A DNA stretch of 10,878 nucleotides, taken from the NCBI GenBank assembly GCA_902803035.1, contig CADCON010000210.1, positions 1 to 10,878 on the forward strand, in the 5' to 3' direction. Below the pieces are notes generated by a model. It worked only from the letters and a program-made list of their open reading frames with translations. It was not told the DNA's origin and did no database searches. Both the position numbers and the translations under genes were made by a program. Positions 5,439-10,878 of the stretch are shown here, piece after piece. Origin of the DNA: an uncultured Ruminococcus sp. Lineage in GTDB: Bacteria > Bacillota > Clostridia > Oscillospirales > Acutalibacteraceae. Position 1 is the stretch's first letter. Each line of letters begins with the position of its first letter.

Positions 5439-6200
5439 TCATTCCTCGCTGCCGCAGTAATACGCTATGGCTCGGGATACCAGCGCTGCCGTACCTTCGC
5501 CGCCGGTCTTGTCGATATTCCGCTGTATTTTTTCCCCGTTACTGTACATCCTTCCCAATGCCAGAAGAATCCCGTCGGAACAGGTGTAGTAATTCTCCGT
5601 GATGTAATCCCGCAACTCCTTCACCTTCTCCTGTACCCTGTCATCAGAGGGATCCAGCCCGCGCAGCCTGCCGAAGCCGGCAAAAATGCCCATCATGCCG
5701 GCCGCGAGAACGCGGTTTTCCTCCGCTGTCCTGCCGGCTGCTTTTTCCCGGTACTCCCGGAATGCCTTCGTTTCACCCCACGCCGCCTGCGCCTGTTCCT
5801 CATACTCGTCAATTTTCCTGACATCAAAACCGCTGAAGTCCAATTGATTCACTCCCAGTATTTTTATTCCCTCCGCAAGGGTAATCAGATTGTCAATATG
5901 TGTGCGCTTCTTTCTGAGAAGGGCAATCTGCCGTTCCAGCGCCTTCTCCATGTCAAATCCGCTGACGCACATGAGATCACGGATCTCACGGAGCGGAAAT
6001 TCCAGCTCTCGATAGAGAAGAATGCATTGAAGCCGCCGTAGAGCCTCCGCGTCATACAGCCTGTATCCCGATTCCGTGACCGTGGTCGGTGGCAGCAGCC
6101 CTATTTCATCGTAATAATGCAGTGTCCGGATGCTCACACCGGTTATTCTGCTCACATCGCGGACAGAATGCAGCTTGGATTCCATTTCTTCGTCACTCAT
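5439..6200 (-). CDS. MerR family regulator with TipAS-type drug-recognition domain
   Basis: A 253-aa protein of two parts. Residues 9-80 are a MerR winged helix-turn-helix (VRDVSRITGVSIRTLHYYDEIGLLPP, then GYRLYDAEALRRLQCI). A linking helix at about 83-110 forms the dimer coiled coil. Residues 131-252 match the TipAS domain, with YEEQAQAAWGETKAFREYREK and the terminal YYTCSDGILLALGRMY and KTGGEGTAALVSRAIAYYC. TipAS domains bind thiopeptides or multiple drugs and turn on export or resistance genes (TipAL, SkgA and Mta are family examples). The start has GGGAGGGG upstream. Its own promoter has the 19-bp spacer of MerR targets, so self-activation is likely. No efflux gene is adjacent, so the regulon is unknown. 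Confidence 0.92.
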   Translation of the reverse strand: MSDEEMESKLHSVRDVSRITGVSIRTLHYYDEIGLLPPTTVTESGYRLYDAEALRRLQCILLYRELEFPLREIRDLMCVSGFDMEKALERQIALLRKKRTHIDNLITLAEGIKILGVNQLDFSGFDVRKIDEYEEQAQAAWGETKAFREYREKAAGRTAEENRVLAAGMMGIFAGFGRLRGLDPSDDRVQEKVKELRDYITENYYTCSDGILLALGRMYSNGEKIQRNIDKTGGEGTAALVSRAIAYYCGSEE

Positions 6201-6223
6201 ATTGCCCCTCCCTTTCCTTCAAC

Positions 6224-6254
6224 ATTATAAACCATAACGCAGCGTGAGAGTCAA
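6224..6254 (-). promoter_or_regulatory. MerR-type promoter with 19-bp spacer (self-regulation)
   Basis: On the minus strand -35 TTGACT (6249-6254) and a perfect -10 TATAAT (6224-6229) are separated by 19 bp. MerR-family activators bind exactly such overlong spacers and untwist them. Inside the spacer lies the dyad ACGC-T-GCGT. An A-tract lies just upstream of the -35. Confidence 0.8.
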
Positions 6255-6257
6255 GTG

Positions 6258-6282
6258 TTTTTTTCGGTCATCCGAAAAAAAA
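6258..6282. repeat. T7/A8 hairpin beside the MerR promoter
   Basis: TTTTTTTCGG-TCAT-CCGAAAAAAA is a near-perfect inverted repeat between the MerR -35 and the terminator of the cysteine-rich gene. Its right A-run doubles as the T-run (minus strand) of that terminator. It could also serve as an UP element for the MerR promoter. Confidence 0.6.
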
Positions 6283-6321
6283 CAGCAGCGGCTGAAAGAG
6301 TGACGCCTGCCGCTGCTGTTT
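6275..6321 (-). terminator. Terminator of the cysteine-rich protein gene
   Basis: A perfect 13-bp stem, AAACAGCAGCGGC (6280-6292) with its complement at 6309-6321, and a 16-nt loop. On the minus strand it runs into a T8 tract (6275-6282). It lies 25 bp after the stop of the gene. Confidence 0.9.
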
Positions 6322-6345
6322 TTATGAGTAATTGAATTCCGCGGA

Positions 6346-7242
6346 TCAGTTGCCGCAGCCACAGCCGCAGGTTCCCATGCCCGCGCTCTGTCCGCGCATC
6401 ATCTGCGCCTCGCTGCAATGAAGATCGCCGGCCTTTGGCGGGAAGAATTCATCCGCCGGGAAGCTGATTTTCTTGAAAAGCTCGCAGGGGCTTTCGCTGC
6501 CCGAATCGACGCAGATCTTATCCGGCATACAGAAATCGTAGACCGGCACCAGCATCTGCACCTGACGCTCCAGTTGAATGATCATGAAAATGCCGAGGGT
6601 GACCTTGACCACCTTTTCGGCAAGACGGTGATCAAAGCTGCCGGCAAAGATTCTCGCCACACGGTTGGGAACGCAGCAGCAGGGATAATGCGCTTCGCAG
6701 ATCGGCGCAAGCTTCGCGCCCAGACCGATCGGCTCGGCAATCTGGACGGTCGCCTTGGGGAGATTTCCCGCCGGGAAATTCTGCTCGTCGTCGTCGCCGC
6801 CTACATAATCGGAGCTGAACACCTTGACGCTGCCTTCGCTGCCGTAAAGAATCGCCTTCTTGTTATAGATGCAGAGTCCTCTTACCTCGCACGAAGGGCT
6901 GATCGGCGAAACGGTGACGTCCAGCCTGACGCAGAAATACACTGTGATGTCCACCGAATAGTAGCCCCTGTTGAAGGGAACCGGTTCGGTGTCAATGATG
7001 ACGTTGACCACATCGGCGGATTTCAGACGCACGCCGAGCGCGTTGTTGATCATGTCCTGATCACGCTCCACAAAGAACACCTGCAGATCCTCCAGGCATT
7101 CCCTGTCGCGGCAGGCGTCGTACACCCTGCCCGCGTTAATGCAGACCGCTTCCTTAAAGCAGTCCCTGCGTCCGCACTGAGCCGTTCTGTCGCCCATGGC
7201 CTGCGCGTTCGCTCCCATGCACTGAGCATTTTTTTCACCCAT
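6346..7242 (-). CDS. Cysteine-rich conserved hypothetical protein, possibly spore-associated
   Basis: A 298-aa protein with 20 cysteines and no signal peptide or membrane segment. The N-terminus repeats short Ala/Gln/Met/Cys units (NAQCMGANAQAMGDRTAQC). A cysteine-spaced block follows, CFKEAVCINAGRVYDACRDREC at about 28-49, leading into LEDLQVFF. A central beta-rich region contains VNVIIDTEPVPFNRGYYSVDITVYFCVRLDV. There is a PCCCVP cluster, then DFCMPDKIC, and the tail ends in GTCGCGCGN. The start has AGGAGG 9 bp upstream. Its promoter resembles the sigma-E type, and a strong terminator follows, so it is probably monocistronic. Cysteine richness and the promoter suggest a spore coat or metal-linked role, but I do not recognise the family and the function is inference. 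Confidence 0.75.
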   Translation of the reverse strand: MGEKNAQCMGANAQAMGDRTAQCGRRDCFKEAVCINAGRVYDACRDRECLEDLQVFFVERDQDMINNALGVRLKSADVVNVIIDTEPVPFNRGYYSVDITVYFCVRLDVTVSPISPSCEVRGLCIYNKKAILYGSEGSVKVFSSDYVGGDDDEQNFPAGNLPKATVQIAEPIGLGAKLAPICEAHYPCCCVPNRVARIFAGSFDHRLAEKVVKVTLGIFMIIQLERQVQMLVPVYDFCMPDKICVDSGSESPCELFKKISFPADEFFPPKAGDLHCSEAQMMRGQSAGMGTCGCGCGN

Positions 7243-7299
7243 AGATTATGTCCTCCTTTGATGTTCTGAAACGGCCGCAGAAAAACCGTTTCGCATTAC

Positions 7300-7327
7300 A
7301 TAATATGAGGACGGCGGGCAAATGTTC
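7300..7327 (-). promoter_or_regulatory. Sigma-E-like promoter of the cysteine-rich gene
   Basis: On the minus strand CATATTAT (7300-7307) matches the sigma-E -10 form CATAnnnT, and GAACATT (7321-7327) fits 6 of 7 positions of the -35 form KMATATT. The spacer is 13 bp. No sigma-A -35 fits the TATTAT reading. A 7-bp stem, GAAACGG/CCGTTTC (7268-7292), lies in the leader between promoter and ribosome binding site. Confidence 0.45.
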
Positions 7328-7341
7328 GCACGCAATGGAAT

Positions 7342-8133
7342 TTACGCGGCAATGTCCTTTTTCTGATAGATAATATAAGCGGCAAGCAGGCTGATCAGGG
7401 TCACTCCCACCCCGATCAGCAGCGGAACGGTTTCTATGGAGCCTTGGTTGACAAAGACGTCCGTCGCGTTCGAGTAGCTGAACGGCGTGATGTACTTCAG
7501 GAAGTCCGCTTCCTCAGCAATTCTGGAAATGATGTCCAGCGCATACAGCACCAGCGCAACGCCCAGCCCCAGCCCCATGCTTCCCCGCTTCGACGCGGCA
7601 GACAGCGCGAAGCATATGCCCGCAAGCTCCAGCTGCGCGGCAAACTGCGCCGCGATGTACGCCAGCAGGCATTTCATGCTGAGCGATTCCCCGATCAGCG
7701 CGGCCGAACCGGCAAAGACGCCCAGCGCGACCGCGTCAAACATGACGAGAAATGAAACAATCGCGCACAGCTTCCCGTTGAGAATGCCGCGGCGGGTGAG
7801 CGTCAGCGTATGCAGGAATTCGGCCGTGTGACAGCTTTCTTCCTTAGCGAGAGCGGAAATGCCGAGAAGCGCGGCATACATTCCGCCGCCCAGGGCAAAG
7901 ATGGTTCCGATTTCTGTTCCGAAGAATCCCTCCAGCGTGGTGATCGCCAGCTTATCCATGCCGAACGCCGTTGAAAACGCGCCCATTGAAGCAAAGGCGT
8001 CGGACATCTCCGCCATGGACCCGTCTATCATCGGAAAGAGAAAAATGCATCCCGCCGACATCGCCAGAACGGCCGCCAGCCAGATCAGAAAGCTCAGCCG
8101 GTTCATTTTTAATTCGTGTTTATACAGCGTCAT
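7342..8133 (-). CDS. ABC-2 type transporter permease
   Basis: A 263-aa integral membrane protein with about six hydrophobic segments: near residues 12-34, 75-92, 120-146, 152-178, 185-200 and 235-257. The start TLYKHELKMNRLSFLIWL and the cytoplasmic loop KEESCHTAEFLHTLTLTRRGILNGKL are typical of ABC-2 permeases, in which the E-x-L-x-x-L-P/T-R segment couples to the ATPase. It lies 22 bp after the ATPase gene, with a GGGAGG ribosome binding site, so the two form one exporter. The substrate is unknown. Family precedent includes antibiotic or peptide export, lipid handling and cell-surface stress roles. No clear terminator follows; the operon may read toward the cysteine-rich gene. Confidence 0.85.
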   Translation of the reverse strand: MTLYKHELKMNRLSFLIWLAAVLAMSAGCIFLFPMIDGSMAEMSDAFASMGAFSTAFGMDKLAITTLEGFFGTEIGTIFALGGGMYAALLGISALAKEESCHTAEFLHTLTLTRRGILNGKLCAIVSFLVMFDAVALGVFAGSAALIGESLSMKCLLAYIAAQFAAQLELAGICFALSAASKRGSMGLGLGVALVLYALDIISRIAEEADFLKYITPFSYSNATDVFVNQGSIETVPLLIGVGVTLISLLAAYIIYQKKDIAA

Positions 8134-8155
8134 TCCATCCTACCTCCCAGTCCGG

Positions 8156-9031
8156 TTAATCATAATACTGCATGAAAACATCCTCAAGCGACGGTTCCTC
8201 AATGCTCACATCCCTGACGTCGACAGCGGAAAGCGCGCGGAGAAGCGCATTCATATCCCCGCTGTAGACAAATTCCATGCCATCCGGGGTGGACTGCACC
8301 TTGCTCATTCCGTCGAGGGTCAGCTCCTTCACTCCCGCGACGCGCACCATCTTCACATTGGTGTGGGCGAGGTTTTCCAAAGTATCGCAGGCTACCAACC
8401 TGCCGTCGCGGATAATGGCCGCTCTGCCGCAGTATTTCTTCACCTCGGACAATACGTGGGAAGACAGGAAACAGGTCGCGCCCTGCTGATTGTATTCCTT
8501 CACCAGTTCAAAGAATTCCGACTGAATGAGCGGGTCAAGGCCCGACGTCGGCTCGTCAAGAATGAAAAGCTCCGGCTTATGCTGCATCGCGCACACAATT
8601 CCCACCTTCTTGCGGTTGCCGAGAGAAAGCTCCTCCACGCGCTTGCGGGTGTCCACCTTCAGCAATTCACAGAGCCTTGCCGCTTCTTCACGGCAGTCAA
8701 CGCCTCTCACATCGGCGGCAAATCGGATGACCTCGGCCACCTTCATCGCCGGGTAAAACTGCGTTTCCGACGGCATATAGCCGATTTTCCTCATGAGCTG
8801 CCTGTGATCCCTGACGATATCGCATCCGAGAACGGACGCGCTGCCGGACGTCGGTCGGATCAGCCCCAGCAGACATCGGATCGTTGTCGACTTTCCCGCT
8901 CCGTTCGGGCCGAGAAATCCGAAGATTTCTCCCCTTCCCACTTCCAGTGAAACGTCTTCAATGCCGCGGTTCGCTCCGTAATTCTTGGTCAGATGGTTGA
9001 TAGAGATGGCGCTGGCATTTTCAGCATTCAT
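8156..9031 (-). CDS. ABC transporter ATP-binding protein
   Basis: A 291-aa ATPase with all core motifs. Walker A is GPNGAGKST at 41-49. The signature is LSLGNRKKV at 136-144, a variant of LSGGQ. Walker B is LFILDEP at 155-161, the D-loop is SGLD at 163-166, and the H-loop histidine is 192. The C-terminal extension (about 215-291) ends in SLEDVFMQYYD, common in drug and peptide exporters of the CcmA/NatA/BcrA type. The start is the ATG at 9031 with AAGGGAG upstream; the longer open frame would run into the DUF3021 gene. The start overlaps the DUF3021 stop by 11 bp, so translation is coupled. It pairs with the permease gene downstream. Confidence 0.93.
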   Translation of the reverse strand: MNAENASAISINHLTKNYGANRGIEDVSLEVGRGEIFGFLGPNGAGKSTTIRCLLGLIRPTSGSASVLGCDIVRDHRQLMRKIGYMPSETQFYPAMKVAEVIRFAADVRGVDCREEAARLCELLKVDTRKRVEELSLGNRKKVGIVCAMQHKPELFILDEPTSGLDPLIQSEFFELVKEYNQQGATCFLSSHVLSEVKKYCGRAAIIRDGRLVACDTLENLAHTNVKMVRVAGVKELTLDGMSKVQSTPDGMEFVYSGDMNALLRALSAVDVRDVSIEEPSLEDVFMQYYD

Positions 9032-9494
9032 GTGAATCTCTCCCTTCCTTTTGTTTGTAATGATCCAGCAGCGCGTTGAGCTGCTTTGTATCCAGCTTTC
9101 TTCTGACAATGCAGCAGAGAATCACGCACACATATGTCAGAATAATAAACAGCGCGAATAATCCCGTGTACAACACGTCGCCGTCAAACCAGCCGAAAAG
9201 AAGACTGGCGGCGGTATAAAGAAAAGTACACATCAGAATGCCCGCCGCTTCATTGACGCCGAAGCGGTCCGCTTCGTCAAAATCCCTGAAAAGATAGGTC
9301 TGAATGTAGCAGATGACATAATTGGTCAGCACAATTTCGATCAGTGTAAGGATCCTGACGCTGCGGTTGCCTTCGCACAACTGAATAACGCAATCAAAAA
9401 ACACAACGCAGAAAAAATAGACACACGCCTTGAAGTCAATACGTATTTCATTCACCAGCAGTTTCCTGAAAACCGCCGCTGTTTTTTTCTTCAT
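9021..9494 (-). CDS. DUF3021 family membrane protein
   Basis: A 157-aa protein with four predicted membrane helices at about 18-40, 46-69, 82-103 and 107-130, and a basic cytoplasmic start (MKKKTAAVFRKLL). The size, the four-helix layout and its place right behind a LytTR gene are characteristic of DUF3021 proteins. These pair with stand-alone LytTR regulators and, in streptococcal LytTR systems (HdrRM, BrsRM), analogous membrane partners hold the regulator inactive. The start is 7 bp after the LytTR stop, with its ribosome binding site inside the end of that gene, and its end overlaps the ABC ATPase start. An anti-activator or sensor role is inferred from that family precedent. The C-terminal part (DTKQLNALLDHYKQ) is probably cytoplasmic. 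Confidence 0.85.
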   Translation of the reverse strand: MKKKTAAVFRKLLVNEIRIDFKACVYFFCVVFFDCVIQLCEGNRSVRILTLIEIVLTNYVICYIQTYLFRDFDEADRFGVNEAAGILMCTFLYTAASLLFGWFDGDVLYTGLFALFIILTYVCVILCCIVRRKLDTKQLNALLDHYKQKEGRDSHEC

Positions 9495-9501
9495 GTCGTC
9501 C

Positions 9502-9942
9502 TCACTCCTCTCCCCTCAGTTCCCTGCGGAACGCCTTCGCGTATCTTCGTGAAATAATGACGTGTTCGCCGTTTTCCATGACAGCGTCAATTCTTCCCCC
9601 AGATTGGCTTTTCAGCTCGGAAACCCGGTAGATGTTGATGATCATGGACTTGGCACACCGGAAGAAGCCGTTGCCGGCATAGGCAAGTTCCAGATTCTGC
9701 AGGGTGCAGGGCGTCTGGTACACGCCGTCCTTTGTGTAGACAAAGGTCGCGCGGTCCACGCTCTCCATGTACAGGACGCTTCTGACGGGCAGCATATACT
9801 TTGTTTCCCCGCTTCTGCACGGAATTCTTTCCTCGCCGCCCGACGCGGCAAGAATCACGTCCTCAATCATTTCATTCATTTCCAGATAATTGACAACGAC
9901 CGATTCCTCGCCGCTCTCTATCTGATGCAGAATAACCTTCAA
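9502..9942 (-). CDS. LytTR-domain transcriptional regulator (no receiver domain)
   Basis: A 146-aa DNA-binding protein read from the TTG at 9942. Residues about 48-140 form the LytTR domain: KYMLPVRSVLYMESVDRATFVYT, then TLQNLELAYAGNGFFRCAKSMIINI and the terminal HVIISRRYAKAFRREL. There is no receiver domain, so it is not a response regulator. The longer open frame starts at an ATG at 10026, but the sigma-A promoter (9976-10004) lies inside that extension, which rules it out. The TTG has a GGTGA ribosome binding site 4-5 bp upstream, and the resulting length matches other stand-alone LytTR regulators. It is the first gene of an operon with DUF3021 and an ABC exporter. CGCAA repeats upstream of its promoter are the likely binding sites, implying self-control. 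Confidence 0.85.
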   Translation of the reverse strand: MKVILHQIESGEESVVVNYLEMNEMIEDVILAASGGEERIPCRSGETKYMLPVRSVLYMESVDRATFVYTKDGVYQTPCTLQNLELAYAGNGFFRCAKSMIINIYRVSELKSQSGGRIDAVMENGEHVIISRRYAKAFRRELRGEE

Positions 9943-9975
9943 TCGCTCACCGCTTTCCGCATTTCCTATACTTTC

Positions 9976-10004
9976 ATCATACAATAATCCCCGCCGTATT
10001 GCAA
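9976..10004 (-). promoter_or_regulatory. Promoter of the LytTR-DUF3021-ABC operon
   Basis: On the minus strand -35 TTGCAA (9999-10004), a 17-bp spacer and -10 TATGAT (9976-9981). Transcription would start near 9969, about 27 nt before the TTG codon. The -35 is identical to that of the divergent gene. A repeat pair (10010-10019 and 10031-10040) lies directly upstream. Confidence 0.75.
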
Positions 10005-10013
10005 CTCCATTTA

Positions 10014-10077
10014 CGCAAGAGGTCATTTTTTTTGCGCAAGCTGCCGATTCCGCCGCAATTCATTCCATATCCCGCAA
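10014..10077. repeat. CGCAA repeat array between divergent promoters (candidate LytTR sites)
   Basis: Four CGCAA copies begin at 10014, 10035, 10054 and 10073, spaced 21, 19 and 19 bp. The two nearest the LytTR promoter extend to a longer match, CTTGCG-T/C-AAA on the minus strand, exactly 21 bp apart. LytTR proteins bind pairs of about 9-bp direct repeats on one DNA face with 21-22 bp periodicity. The array sits between two promoters with the same TTGCAA -35. Confidence 0.55.
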
Positions 10078-10085
10078 ATTATATC

Positions 10086-10114
10086 TTGCAATTCTTCCGA
10101 AGTTGTAATATAAT
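10086..10114 (+). promoter_or_regulatory. Promoter of the signal-peptidase-like gene
   Basis: -35 TTGCAA (10086-10091), a 17-bp spacer and a perfect -10 TATAAT (10109-10114). It is divergent from the LytTR promoter and shares its -35 and spacer. The nearest CGCAA repeat starts 13 bp before the -35. Confidence 0.78.
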
Positions 10115-10155
10115 GAGGGTAGTTCAACAAAAACTCTGAGAAAAGAGGATGCATT

Positions 10156-10632
10156 ATGGTATTTATCAAAATCGTCAGGGTACTCTCCGGTCTTCTGCTG
10201 GTACTCCAGTGTCTGGTGCTGATCGCCTTCTTCGGAATCATGCCGCTGATCGGCTTTGACGTCTGTCCCGTCGATGGCAGCAGCTCCGGCAGCCTTTACA
10301 AGGACGGAAGTCTTGCCTTCGTGCAGGAGGTTTCCGCCAGCGACCTTGCCGCGGGCGATATCGCGCTGTATTACAAGGGACGCACCGCAACCGGTTCGGA
10401 AATCGCGTCAAACGACAAGGCCAATGCCGCAGTGGTGGTGAAAACCGATGACGGCACGGCTTCCGTTCCTTACAGGAAAATCTCCGGCAAGGGTTCTTCC
10501 TTCTCTGTTCCCATGCTCGGAAAATATGCGGGCTGGCTCGTTCACGGTGACGGACTGCGCTTCAGCGTGATTATTCTCGGCGCGTTCTTCGGTGTATTCG
10601 CCCTTTCCGCTTTTCTGGTGAGAGAAAACTGA
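10156..10632 (+). CDS. Small membrane protein, degenerate SipW-like signal peptidase I (S26) fold
   Basis: A 158-aa protein with a membrane helix at each end (about 7-30 and 135-154) and an outward domain between. The layout follows SipW/archaeal-type signal peptidases. SSSGSLYKDGSLAFVQEVSASDLAAGDIALYY (42-73) parallels the SGSMEPTIPVGSLV...GDV region but is three residues shorter. The SGSM/EPT motif is broken to SGSLYK. The base-bearing segment, where SipW-type enzymes have THRV, reads ANAAVVV, with no histidine. FSVPMLGKYAGWL (116-128) parallels FSIPYLGYV. Peptidase activity is therefore doubtful; a binding or regulatory role is inference. The start has AGAGGA upstream. It is divergent from the LytTR operon with matched promoter elements and ends in its own terminator. 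Confidence 0.65.
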   Translation: MVFIKIVRVLSGLLLVLQCLVLIAFFGIMPLIGFDVCPVDGSSSGSLYKDGSLAFVQEVSASDLAAGDIALYYKGRTATGSEIASNDKANAAVVVKTDDGTASVPYRKISGKGSSFSVPMLGKYAGWLVHGDGLRFSVIILGAFFGVFALSAFLVREN

Positions 10633-10675
10633 TAGACATTGTCGATTCTGTCCGCTCCTGATTGATCTTCGTTCT

Positions 10676-10713
10676 ATGCCGCTGTCCCGGCTTATCGGGC
10701 AGCGGCATTTTTT
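10676..10713 (+). terminator. Terminator of the signal-peptidase-like gene
   Basis: ATGCCGCTG pairs with CAGCGGCAT (9 bp) and CCCG with CGGG inside it, past a one-base bulge. Six T residues (10708-10713) follow. It lies 43 bp after the stop. Confidence 0.9.
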
Positions 10714-10740
10714 CTTTTCTCTGTGAATTCATCCGGAACC

Positions 10741-10782
10741 AAAAAACCTGCCGGGCAGCAGCAGGAGCCGCTCACGGCAGGT
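10741..10782 (-). terminator. Terminator of the gene entering from the right edge
   Basis: ACCTGCCG (10746-10753) and CGGCAGGT (10775-10782) form an 8-bp stem with a 21-nt loop, which can fold further. On the minus strand six T residues (10741-10746) overlap the stem's end. It faces the plus-strand terminator at 10676-10713. Confidence 0.75.
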
Positions 10783-10823
10783 ATCCGGGGTTAATGATTC
10801 ATGATTGATCCATTCATAGATGC

Positions 10824-10878
10824 TCACTTGCTCTGCCTGTCCGAAAGGAATCGATAGCAGAAGGCGGCAAGCGCGCCG
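10824..10878 (-). CDS. C-terminal end of a minus-strand gene (cut by window edge)
   Basis: Read on the minus strand, one frame gives GALAAFCYRFLSDRQSK and then TGA at 10824-10826. The hydrophobic run followed by a short basic tail looks like the end of a membrane protein. A minus-strand terminator lies 41 bp further on, which supports a gene ending here. Too little is present to name it, and another frame is also open across this short piece. Confidence 0.4.
   Translation of the reverse strand, partial: GALAAFCYRFLSDRQSK

Noticed and set aside
6418..7269. Long plus-strand open frame opposite the cysteine-rich gene
   Set aside because: The minus-strand gene has an AGGAGG site, a promoter and a terminator; the plus frame has none and its protein is rich in Arg/Asp/His as antisense frames of GC-rich codons often are.
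7268..7292. GAAACGG/CCGTTTC stem as a terminator of the ABC operon
   Set aside because: No T-run follows on the minus strand, and the stem lies downstream of the next gene's promoter, so it is at most a leader hairpin.
7859..8950. Long plus-strand open frame opposite the ABC ATPase and permease
   Set aside because: It is antisense to clear ABC motifs on the minus strand and spans two genes.

Overview
The window looks like chromosomal DNA of a low-to-mid GC Firmicute. A clostridial gut lineage (Oscillospirales/Ruminococcaceae-like) fits best. Supporting signs are the L13-S9 pair, strong AGGAGG ribosome binding sites, sigma-A promoters of TTGACA/TATAAT type, a BceA-type ATPase, a LytTR-DUF3021 pair and a cysteine-rich protein with a sigma-E-like promoter. 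The taxon is an inference from protein style, not a database match. I see no CRISPR array, tRNA, rRNA, insertion sequence or phage gene.

Left part (1-2495, all minus strand). Reading along the minus strand: rplM-rpsI with a strong promoter and a short structured leader at the 5' end of the transcript; then a 2H phosphoesterase and a GNAT acetyltransferase whose stop and start overlap as ATGA; then the start of a BceA-like peptide-resistance ABC ATPase that runs off the left edge. The ATPase has its own promoter, with a BceR-like inverted repeat upstream and a second, unusual 10-bp inverted repeat around the -10.

Middle (2750-5430, plus strand). An unrecognised secreted lipoprotein, a PadR-type regulator with its own terminator, and a YegS/DgkB-type lipid kinase. 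A bidirectional 18-bp-stem terminator separates the kinase from a convergent MerR/TipAS regulator. The MerR promoter has the 19-bp spacer typical of MerR-controlled promoters, so self-activation is likely.

Right part (6280-10878). A 298-aa protein with 20 cysteines has a sigma-E-like promoter, which suggests a sporulation role. Next is a four-gene minus-strand operon: LytTR regulator, DUF3021 membrane protein, ABC ATPase and ABC-2 permease. Its promoter lies inside the longest open frame of the regulator, so the real start is an internal TTG. Divergent from it is a small membrane protein that resembles a SipW-type signal peptidase but seems to lack catalytic residues. The two divergent promoters have the same -35 (TTGCAA) and the same 17-bp spacer. 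Between them lie four CGCAA repeats spaced 19-21 bp apart, a likely LytTR operator array. I consider this module the most interesting part of the window. The right edge holds the last codons of a minus-strand gene followed by its terminator.
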